Source of the DNA: Methanobrevibacter sp.
GTDB taxonomy: Archaea; Methanobacteriota; Methanobacteria; Methanobacteriales; Methanobacteriaceae
DNA length: 6,147 bases
NCBI GenBank assembly: GCA_017404125.1
Contig: JAFRCZ010000008.1
Span: 1-6,147, forward strand
Direction: 5' to 3'
Translations under genes and position numbers: made by a program
Shown: positions 1 to 4,951 of the stretch, in pieces
Numbering within the stretch: position 1 is the stretch's first letter
Layout: every line of letters begins with the position of its first letter
The notes under the pieces: generated by a model
Told to the model about the DNA's origin: nothing
Databases searched by the model: none
What the model saw: the letters and a program-made list of their open reading frames with translations, nothing else

Positions 1-27
1 AGAACAAGTAATTACATAATAGTATTA

Positions 28-39
28 AAAAATATTTAT
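28..39 (+). promoter_or_regulatory. Possible TATA box for the hsdS-hsdM operon
   Basis: An A/T-only stretch resembling an archaeal box A (AAAAATATTTAT) lies about 35-40 bases before the hsdS start. A transcription start about 25 bases downstream would leave a short leader that still contains the GGTGAG ribosome binding site at 62-67. AT-rich DNA produces many such matches, and the window begins only 27 bases upstream, so an operon starting further left cannot be excluded. Confidence 0.25.
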
Positions 40-70
40 TAGGGTTTTATTTTATCTTATTGGTGAGTAT

Positions 71-634
71 ATGATTAAAAAATATAAGTTTGATGAAATT
101 GCAGACATTTTTACTGGAATTAGAATTAAACGTTATCAAAAAGGCTATACAGTTCCACAGGAAGTACTTAAAAAAACATATGATGACAGTTCAAAGATTG
201 AAACTGATTGGGAAGATGTTTCAGATGATATAAATGGTAAATTTTACTCCCGGAAAGATGATATTGTTATTTTGCTTGCAGGATCCACTGTAAGCAAGCT
301 TGAAAAAGAAGGAATTATCATCCCTATGTATTATGCTGTTGTAAGAGTTAAGGAAGGATTTGATGTTGATTTCATTTTCCACCTTCTTAAAAGCGATATT
401 TTTCCAAGGGAATTGCATAAGATAGAGGAAGGCACTACCTTAAAAATTATTAAAACCACTCACCTTAAGGAAATTACTTTCCCAGTACCTGATTATGAAA
501 CCCAGAAAAAATATGGGAGATTGTTCAAGCTTATGGATGAACGAATAAATCTAAATCAGGAATTAATCGATTTGGAAAGGCAAAATGAAAAGTTAATCAT
601 GAAGAATCTATTTAAGGAATTGGGAGAAAGCTAA
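71..634 (+). CDS. hsdS: Half-size type I restriction-modification specificity subunit (HsdS-like)
   Basis: This 187-residue protein looks like one half of a type I specificity subunit: one target recognition domain (about residues 4-145) followed by one conserved helical region (about 146-187) with coiled-coil-like leucine spacing (LFKLMDERINLNQELIDLER). Typical features are the N-terminal DEIADIFTG segment, the DDIVILLAGST strand-turn, the PMYYAVVRV strand and the KTTHLKEITFPVP segment just before the helix. Full HsdS proteins carry two such halves in about 400 residues. Half-size S proteins are known that dimerise to give a two-domain unit recognising a symmetric site. The start at 71 has GGTGAG at 62-67. 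The hsdM-like gene follows 47 bases later on the same strand. The frame is clean, so this is a natural half subunit rather than an obvious truncation. Its role is inferred to be sequence-specific DNA binding for the neighbouring HsdM-like protein. The target sequence cannot be predicted. Confidence 0.82.
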   Translation: MIKKYKFDEIADIFTGIRIKRYQKGYTVPQEVLKKTYDDSSKIETDWEDVSDDINGKFYSRKDDIVILLAGSTVSKLEKEGIIIPMYYAVVRVKEGFDVDFIFHLLKSDIFPRELHKIEEGTTLKIIKTTHLKEITFPVPDYETQKKYGRLFKLMDERINLNQELIDLERQNEKLIMKNLFKELGES

Positions 635-681
635 TTTTATTTATTGATTACTTTAATCTTATTAAATTATGGGGTTAGGAT

Positions 682-2373
682 ATGGAAAATGTTTTAGGGC
701 GTCAATTATGGTCCATTTATGAAGATTTAAAAAGGGAAAAGAAAATAGGATTTTTAACTGATGATGAGTTTCAAAAGTATTATTTAGGCTTTATCTCCTA
801 CAAATATCTCTCTGAGAAATTGGAGATTTACATTAAAAATGAGTTAAAGGGAGATAACATTAGCTTTGAAGAAGCTTTCAATTTGAATGGGTATGAGAAA
901 CTCTTAAGAGAAAATTCAATTGAGGAAATAGGATACTTTTTAAGCCCGAATCTTTTATATAAAAACATTGTCTCTTCAAGAAATTATGGAAATATTATCA
1001 TAGAAGAATTGGATAAGGCTTTTGCTGAAATAAGTGATTCTTCAGTTGGAACTGAAAGTCAGGAAGATTTCCAGAATCTATTTGAAGGTGTAGATTTAAA
1101 TGCATCCCAGTTAGGAAAGGAAATAGAAGATAAAAATCGGGTTGTATTCAATATTCTGGATGCTTTAAGCTCAGTCAACTTTAATTTGGATAAAGAAAAT
1201 GTGAACAATAGCCTTTTAAGCAAATCCCTTTTTGATGATAGAAAATTTAAAAAGAATGTAATCTTGTCTTTTAAAAGTTATGATTTTGAAGAAGAGATTC
1301 CAGACAATTATTTGGAAGATGAATATCATGAAAAAATCATCGATAACTTAATTGGAAACAGTTTTGAGTATCTATTAAGCGAGTTTTCCTTGATTTCATC
1401 AAGTTCTTCAGATTATTATACTCCAAAAGAGGTTTCTACTTTAATTGCCAAATTGGTGGCTTCCCAGAAAAAACATCTCTCTTCTGTTTATGACCCTTGC
1501 TGCGGATCCGCTTCCTTGCTTTTAGAGGTAAAAAAAGAATTGCCTTGTGATTTCATATGTGGCCAGGAACTTAATGCATCATTCTATAATATTGCAAGAG
1601 AGAACATGATTTTGCATAATATCCATTATAAGGATTTTGATATCAAACAGGGAGATAGTTTGGAACAGCCTCAGCATTTAAATTATACCTTCGATGCAGT
1701 AGTTTGCCAAATTCCTTTTAACACTAAATGGACTGCTGACAAGAGTTTTCTTGATGATGTGAGATTTAAAGCTTATTATAATATTTTGCCTCCACGTACA
1801 AAAGCGGATTATGCATTTATTCAACACATGCTTTATCATTTGAATGATGAGGGGATAATGATTGTTGTTGTTCCACATGGAGTTTTATTCAGGGCTGCTG
1901 CTGAAGGAGCAATCAGAAAAATCATTGTTGGCGAATTTAATTATCTTGATGCGGTTATTGGACTGCCTGCAAATATGTTCTATAGCACCAATATCCCTGC
2001 TTGCATGATGATATTTAAGAAAGACAGGAATGAGGATGATGATGTATTATTCATTGATGCTTCCCGTGACTTCAATAAATTTAAATTAATAAACAATTTA
2101 AGAGAAGAGGATATTTATAAAATCGTCAGCACTTATTCATTAAGGGAAGAGATAGAAAGATATTCCCATAGAGCAAGTTTAGAAGAGATAAAAGCAAATG
2201 ACTTTAATTTGAATATCCCTCGTTATGTTGATACTTACGAAGAAGAGGAAACTATAGACCCTAATGAATTGGTATCAAGACATAAAGAAACCAGTGACAA
2301 GATCAAGAAAGTTACAAAAGAGATTGAAGAGGCTTATAGAGAATTGAATATTGAAAATGAGCTATTTAGATAG
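682..2373 (+). CDS. hsdM: HsdM-like N6-adenine DNA methyltransferase with degenerate catalytic motifs
   Basis: This 563-residue protein is a type I modification subunit. It has an N-terminal helical HsdM domain (about 1-200, with YKYLSEKLE near 36) and a methyltransferase domain (about 220-460) with the YYTPKEV element (245-251), motif I DPCCGSASLLL (271-281), GQELN (294-298), the ADYAFIQHMLYHL helix, PHGVLFR, and the strongly conserved VIGLPANMFY segment. A C-terminal LNIPRYVDT segment and a charged helix that normally contacts HsdS complete it. The ATG at 682 follows a GGTTAGGAT ribosome binding site. The family transfers a methyl group from AdoMet to adenine N6 inside an M2S complex. Here motif IV reads Q343-I-P-F (codons 1708-1719) instead of NPPF/NPPY, and motif I has Ala277 where Gly is usual. 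The catalytic Asn that contacts the target adenine is therefore missing, so activity is doubtful although the rest of the protein is well kept and unbroken. Family membership is sure; catalysis is not. Confidence 0.9.
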   Translation: MENVLGRQLWSIYEDLKREKKIGFLTDDEFQKYYLGFISYKYLSEKLEIYIKNELKGDNISFEEAFNLNGYEKLLRENSIEEIGYFLSPNLLYKNIVSSRNYGNIIIEELDKAFAEISDSSVGTESQEDFQNLFEGVDLNASQLGKEIEDKNRVVFNILDALSSVNFNLDKENVNNSLLSKSLFDDRKFKKNVILSFKSYDFEEEIPDNYLEDEYHEKIIDNLIGNSFEYLLSEFSLISSSSSDYYTPKEVSTLIAKLVASQKKHLSSVYDPCCGSASLLLEVKKELPCDFICGQELNASFYNIARENMILHNIHYKDFDIKQGDSLEQPQHLNYTFDAVVCQIPFNTKWTADKSFLDDVRFKAYYNILPPRTKADYAFIQHMLYHLNDEGIMIVVVPHGVLFRAAAEGAIRKIIVGEFNYLDAVIGLPANMFYSTNIPACMMIFKKDRNEDDDVLFIDASRDFNKFKLINNLREEDIYKIVSTYSLREEIERYSHRASLEEIKANDFNLNIPRYVDTYEEEETIDPNELVSRHKETSDKIKKVTKEIEEAYRELNIENELFR

Positions 2374-2466
2374 TTCTTATATTCATTTCTTCAATTATTC
2401 TCTTTTTTCCTTTTTTTAATATTTTCCTATTTTTCTTTTCTCACTATTTTTTCATATTTCTTTTCA
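2374..2466 (+). terminator. T-rich terminator region after hsdM
   Basis: Directly after the hsdM stop codon the plus strand is almost entirely T and C, with repeated runs of five to seven T (for example 2403-2408 and 2411-2417). Archaeal transcription usually ends in such U-rich tracts without needing a hairpin, so this is the probable end of the hsdS-hsdM transcript. No RNA end can be fixed from sequence. Confidence 0.5.
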
Positions 2467-2619
2467 AATGCTCTTGGAACACTGGCTTATATTTATTTAA
2501 ATAATATAATATTCAAGGAACATGTATTTTTGGTGAAATATATTTTGAAGATTTTAAAATAAGATTCATTGGAAATATATAGTTTCTTTTATCGGAAAAT
2601 ACTTAAAACTTCGAATTGA

Positions 2620-2657
2620 AATCAAAGATTTATTATTTATATAATATTTCTTTGATT
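2620..2657. repeat. Imperfect palindrome / potential hairpin
   Basis: AATCAAAGA (2620-2628) and TCTTTGATT (2649-2657) are perfect 9-bp reverse complements. Inside them, after a symmetric TT/TT interruption, TATTAT (2631-2636) pairs with ATAATA (2641-2646) around a four-base loop. The 15 base pairs are nearly all A/T, so the stem would be weak. It could be a regulatory palindrome or remnant of a mobile element, or chance in AT-rich DNA. Confidence 0.45.
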
Positions 2658-2665
2658 AAATTCAC

Positions 2666-2733
2666 TTGTTTATTCCAAATTAAACTCCAAAACAAAACAT
2701 TACATTTGTCTTATCTCTATTTGGAATAATCAA
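2666..2733. repeat. Long-loop inverted repeat TTATTCCAAAT / ATTTGGAATAA
   Basis: The 11-base arms at 2670-2680 and 2719-2729 are perfect reverse complements. After one mismatch the pairing continues for three more bases outward (TTG at 2666-2668 with CAA at 2731-2733). The 38-base interior holds a further small pair, ACAAA (2692-2696) with TTTGT (2705-2709). It lies beyond the 3' end of the minus-strand small ORF and so might be part of that transcript's end. Function is unknown. Confidence 0.4.
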
Positions 2734-2776
2734 AATTTTTTAAAAATACAATAAATAAACCTCTCACTTTTTTTAA

Positions 2777-2926
2777 TTATATTTTATTTAATTCAAAAGT
2801 ATTTGATATTTTTAAGGTAGAGAAAGCATTTTTTGGTGCTATTGATAGCAAACTATTTATATTGTTAAGAAATATATCTATACTCATAGAATTATGAACT
2901 ATGCTTTTAGAATATTCTTTTAACAT
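2777..2926 (-). CDS. Small 49-residue protein of unknown function
   Basis: On the minus strand an ATG at 2926-2924 opens a frame of 49 codons ending in TAA at 2779-2777. It is preceded by GGGGGTGAT (2935-2927), nearly the full complement of the archaeal 16S 3' end and one of the strongest ribosome binding sites in the window, though two to three bases closer to the ATG than in neighbouring genes. An in-frame TAA at 2944-2942 lies upstream with no other start codon between, so the ATG is the only sensible start. The product begins MLKEYSKSIVHNSMSID and is rich in Ser, Asn, Ile and Lys. It has no membrane segment, no cysteines and a slight positive charge. No family is recognised. Isoleucine codons are mostly ATA, unlike ppaC. 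It converges with hsdM and diverges from ppaC. The alternative is a chance frame; support rests on the ribosome binding site and the promoter-like sequence at 2970-2980. Confidence 0.45.
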   Translation of the reverse strand: MLKEYSKSIVHNSMSIDIFLNNINSLLSIAPKNAFSTLKISNTFELNKI

Positions 2927-2969
2927 ATCACCCCCTTTACATTAGTTTCTAGTTTTCTTTTTTTGGTAT

Positions 2970-2980
2970 AGTTTATAATT
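2970..2980 (-). promoter_or_regulatory. Possible TATA box for the minus-strand small ORF
   Basis: Read on the minus strand, 2980-2970 gives AATTATAAACT, a fair archaeal TATA match. A start about 25 bases downstream (near 2949) would give a leader of about 20 bases that includes the GGGGGTGAT at 2935-2927. The spacing is right for the small gene, and the 16-bp palindrome at 2983-3020 lies immediately upstream, where an operator or activator site could sit. This is inference only. Confidence 0.3.
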
Positions 2981-2982
2981 CA

Positions 2983-3020
2983 AGTTTAGAACTTAGATTT
3001 TTTGATCTAAGTTCTAAACT
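2983..3020. repeat. Perfect 16-bp inverted repeat (operator or hairpin)
   Basis: The arms AGTTTAGAACTTAGAT (2983-2998) and ATCTAAGTTCTAAACT (3005-3020) are exact reverse complements separated by the six-base loop TTTTTG. After a two-base mismatch the pairing resumes for four more bases (TTAA-type flanks). It sits in the divergent region between the minus-strand small ORF and ppaC, next to the small ORF's presumed TATA box. This position suggests a regulator binding site, but an RNA hairpin or the remnant of a small mobile element is also possible. It is the longest perfect palindrome seen in the window. Confidence 0.8.
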
Positions 3021-3063
3021 ATAATTTTAATTAATCTTTTTTTAAATATCATAAATATATTTC

Positions 3064-3119
3064 ATAAATATTTAATAATGGGAACAATCAAAATTATAAT
3101 TGTTTTTATATAATTATTA
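3064..3119 (+). promoter_or_regulatory. Probable ppaC promoter region
   Basis: Two TATA-like boxes precede ppaC. AAATATTTAATA at 3067-3078 would place the start near 3097 and leave a leader of about 40 bases containing the ribosome binding site. TTTTATATAA (about 3104-3113) is a better box match but would start transcription near 3134 and cut off GGTGA at 3130-3134, making the message nearly leaderless. The upstream box is favoured because the binding site is present; start mapping would decide. Confidence 0.3.
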
Positions 3120-3138
3120 AAATGAGAATGGTGAAAAA

Positions 3139-4056
3139 ATGAGTAAAACTTATATTTTTGGACATAAAAGTCCAGATACTGATTCAATTACCTCAAGTAT
3201 TGTAATGGCTGATTTAGAAAGCAAATTAGGTAATGAAGTTGTTGCTGCTAGATTAGGCAGTCTTAACAAGGAAACTGAATATGTATTAAATTACTTTGAT
3301 ATTGAAGCTCCTGAATTAATTGAAACAATTGATGATGGTGCAGAAGTAATTCTTGTAGACCATAACAGTCCAAGTGAATCCATTGACAATATAGAAAACG
3401 CTAAAATCTTAAAAGTTGTTGATCACCATAAAATAGCATTTGAAACTTCCTATCCTTTATTTGTCAGAACAGAACCTGTAGGATGCACTGAAACTGTTTT
3501 ATTAAAATTATATAAGGAAAATGGCTTTGCTCCTGATAAAACCATTGCATCCTTAATGTTATCTGCAATTATTTCCGATACTTTGCTTTTAAAATCTCCA
3601 ACCACTACTGAAGATGATAAAAAAGCGGTAAAAGAACTTGCAGAAATTGCTGAAATCGATTATGAAGCTTATGGATTGGAAATGTTAAAGGCAGGAACTG
3701 ACTTATCCAGTTTCTCAATTGAAGAAATCTTAAGTTTAGATGCAAAGCAAATTGACTTTAAAGATGTAAAATCAATTGTCAATCAAGTAAACACTGCAGA
3801 TATCGCAGATGTAATGAAAATGAAAGATGATTTGGAAGCAGGAATGGAAAAAATCATTGAAGAAGAAGATTTGGACTTGTTCATGCTCTTGATTACTGAT
3901 ATTGTAAACAGCAATTCTCAAGTGATTGCTCTCGGTAAAGATGCAGCACTTGTAGAAAAGGCTTATGATGTAAAATTGGAAGACAACACTGTCTTATTGG
4001 AAGGAGTTGTTTCACGTAAGAAACAAGTAGTTCCTATCATGACTGAAAATGCTTAA
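3139..4056 (+). CDS. ppaC: Manganese-dependent inorganic pyrophosphatase (family II, DHH superfamily)
   Basis: This 305-residue cytoplasmic enzyme hydrolyses pyrophosphate to two phosphates, pulling biosynthetic reactions forward. All expected active-site elements are present. GHKSPDTDSI near the N-terminus gives metal ligands H9, D13 and D15; VDHN holds D74; VVDHH holds H96; and AIISDT holds D147. The C-terminal DHHA2 domain ends with the substrate-binding SRKKQ motif (292-296), and RTEPVGCTET (110-119) is also typical. The length matches the family, which is usually about 305-310 residues, and there is no CBS regulatory insert. The start at 3139 follows GGTGA at 3130-3134. The gene appears to stand alone: a large divergent region lies upstream and T-rich sequence downstream. 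Nothing odd was seen in the protein. Lone family II pyrophosphatases are known in Methanobrevibacter-type methanogens and many Firmicutes. Confidence 0.96.
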   Translation: MSKTYIFGHKSPDTDSITSSIVMADLESKLGNEVVAARLGSLNKETEYVLNYFDIEAPELIETIDDGAEVILVDHNSPSESIDNIENAKILKVVDHHKIAFETSYPLFVRTEPVGCTETVLLKLYKENGFAPDKTIASLMLSAIISDTLLLKSPTTTEDDKKAVKELAEIAEIDYEAYGLEMLKAGTDLSSFSIEEILSLDAKQIDFKDVKSIVNQVNTADIADVMKMKDDLEAGMEKIIEEEDLDLFMLLITDIVNSNSQVIALGKDAALVEKAYDVKLEDNTVLLEGVVSRKKQVVPIMTENA

Positions 4057-4110
4057 ATGCATTTTTAGTTTTATTTTTTTAATTAAATTTTAAAAATTTT
4101 TTAATATTTT
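4057..4110 (+). terminator. T-tract terminator after ppaC
   Basis: Soon after the ppaC stop come several T runs: five T at 4063-4067, seven T around 4074-4080, and further runs to about 4110. This is the usual form of an archaeal 3' end. The A/T-only composition also allows weak hairpins, which are not needed for the call. Confidence 0.45.
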
Positions 4111-4118
4111 TATTGAAA

Positions 4119-4129
4119 TTTATAAAAAT
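4119..4129 (+). promoter_or_regulatory. Possible TATA box for the zinc-ribbon gene pair
   Basis: TTTATAAAAAT at 4119-4129 resembles an archaeal box A. A start about 25 bases downstream gives a leader of about 35 bases carrying the strong GGGGGT ribosome binding site at 4174-4179. The surrounding DNA is nearly all A/T, so the match is weak evidence. Confidence 0.3.
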
Positions 4130-4184
4130 AAATAATTATTAAATTTATTTTTTAAATTTATTTATTTATTAAAGGGGGTAAAAA

Positions 4185-4430
4185 ATGTCAAAGTTCTGTC
4201 CAAGTTGTGGTCATGAAAATAAAGATGTAGCATTATTTTGCGGAAATTGCGGCAATAGATTAATTGCACCAAATTTTTCCACTAATTTTAGAGATACAGG
4301 CTCTTCAACTAATGGTTCTTCCACAACTTCAAAGCCTAGCAATGCTTCAAATGATACTGATTGGCTTTCCTGTTGTTGTGGATCTATTTTAATTTTATTT
4401 ATAATAATGCTTATTATGTCAATGGGATGA
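4185..4430 (+). CDS. Zinc-ribbon protein with C-terminal membrane anchor
   Basis: This 81-residue protein has three parts. Residues 5-22 form a zinc ribbon with two CxxC-type knuckles (CPSCG at 5-9, CGNCG at 19-23; C5, C8, C19 and C22 as ligands). Residues about 28-59 are a flexible linker rich in Ser, Thr and Asn. Residues about 66-80 are a hydrophobic helix (SILILFIIMLIMSM) that reaches the C-terminus, making it a likely tail-anchored membrane protein with the ribbon in the cytoplasm. Three consecutive cysteines (63-65) sit at the membrane border. The start at 4185 follows GGGGGT at 4174-4179. Small zinc-ribbon proteins with one membrane helix are common in Methanobacteriales, and their roles are mostly unknown. 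The gene is 12 bases from the next one, so the two are probably co-transcribed. No specific function is claimed. Confidence 0.85.
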   Translation: MSKFCPSCGHENKDVALFCGNCGNRLIAPNFSTNFRDTGSSTNGSSTTSKPSNASNDTDWLSCCCGSILILFIIMLIMSMG

Positions 4431-4442
4431 TTTAGGTATAAA

Positions 4443-4853
4443 ATGGATTTCAATCAATTTGGGGACAATTTAGAGGATTCTGCTAATTTCTTAATAGAAA
4501 AACTAATGCAGTTGCATCCTTGGGATGATGAATGGAAATATAATATTGCAGTTAAATTGGTTCCAATATATAAAGAAGTAATTGATGAATTCAAAGAATA
4601 TTTGGTGTTCAATGAATTGGAATTCACTGAAGAAAATTTTGACAATATAATTAAATTTTCATCCATTTTAACTAAAGATCAACTTCAGCTTCTCTTTATG
4701 GGGGATTTATCTGATATTCCATTGATTTATGATGGCAAATACTTAAGTGATGATGAAAGGATTGACTTATTGATTGAATATAAAAATCGTTTAAAAAAAG
4801 TCGATTCTAATATTTATTTATTCTTTAATCATGTAGAAAATTATTTAGATTAA
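4443..4853 (+). CDS. Acidic helical protein of unknown function
   Basis: This is a 136-residue protein with no recognised family. It is strongly acidic (about 29 Asp/Glu against 13 Lys/Arg) and appears largely helical, with amphipathic stretches such as NFLIEKLMQL near the N-terminus and RIDLLIEYKNRLKKV near residue 110. It has no cysteine, signal peptide or membrane segment, so a cytoplasmic location is likely. The ATG at 4443 follows AGGT at 4434-4437 and lies 12 bases after the zinc-ribbon gene, which argues for one operon and perhaps a soluble partner of that membrane protein. Codon and base use match the neighbours. The clean frame and the spacing support a real gene. Confidence 0.75.
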   Translation: MDFNQFGDNLEDSANFLIEKLMQLHPWDDEWKYNIAVKLVPIYKEVIDEFKEYLVFNELEFTEENFDNIIKFSSILTKDQLQLLFMGDLSDIPLIYDGKYLSDDERIDLLIEYKNRLKKVDSNIYLFFNHVENYLD

Positions 4854-4892
4854 TTTTTTTCTTCTTTCTTTTTTTCACTACTTTTTTATCTA
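4854..4892 (+). terminator. T-rich terminator after the acidic protein gene
   Basis: The plus strand just after the stop codon is a run of T broken only by C and a few A (TTTTTTTC, TTTCTTTTTTTC, CTTTTTTATC). It looks like the tract that follows hsdM and is the likely transcript end for the two-gene unit. Confidence 0.5.
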
Positions 4893-4906
4893 TTTTTATA
4901 TATTTT
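4893..4906 (+). promoter_or_regulatory. Probable TATA box for the aldo/keto reductase gene
   Basis: TTTTTATATATTTT at 4893-4906 is a good archaeal box A. A start about 25 bases downstream (near 4925) would leave a leader of about 25 bases containing the strong GAGGTGA at 4941-4947. The spacing suits a separately transcribed gene. Confidence 0.45.
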
Positions 4907-4951
4907 ATTAAAAATATTATCATCTAATTAAATGTTTTTTGAGGTGACACA

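Larger units (their letters stand above)
2467..2776. other. Gene-free AT-rich stretch with inverted repeats
   Basis: No convincing gene is visible on either strand here. The longest frames are only a few codons (the ATG at 2522 meets a stop after four codons). What the stretch does hold is a set of inverted repeats (2620-2657 and 2666-2733) and, on the minus strand, T-rich sequence (2741-2760) that could end transcription of the small ORF at 2777-2926. No tRNA-like cloverleaf or GC-rich structured RNA was seen. Confidence 0.5.

Noticed and set aside
221..418. Minus-strand open frame of 65 codons inside hsdS
   Set aside because: It lies fully opposite a gene with clear family motifs, has no ribosome binding site of note, and its translation shows no recognisable domain.
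1701..1719. A sequencing error or compensating frameshift as the cause of QIPF in HsdM
   Set aside because: The frame is correct on both sides with conserved residues immediately adjacent, and restoring NPPF needs about four substitutions or three separate indels, so a simple error is unlikely.
1678..1878. Minus-strand open frame of 66 codons inside hsdM
   Set aside because: It is antisense to the best conserved part of the methyltransferase, so the open frame is a by-product of that coding sequence.
2374..3138. CRISPR array, tRNA or other structured RNA gene in the long intergenic region
   Set aside because: No regularly spaced repeats, no tRNA-like arms or CCA end, and no GC-rich island of the kind that marks structured RNAs in AT-rich archaea.
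3122..3142. Six-codon upstream ORF (MRMVKK) whose TGA overlaps the ppaC ATG
   Set aside because: It has no ribosome binding site of its own and its GGTG is simply the ppaC binding site read as codons; most likely coincidence.
4211..4453. Minus-strand open frame of 80 codons opposite the zinc-ribbon gene
   Set aside because: The plus frame has zinc-binding cysteines, a membrane helix and a strong GGGGGT ribosome binding site; the opposite frame has none of these.
4454..4666. Minus-strand open frame of 70 codons opposite the acidic protein gene
   Set aside because: No ribosome binding site or domain was seen, and the plus-strand gene fits an operon with correct spacing.
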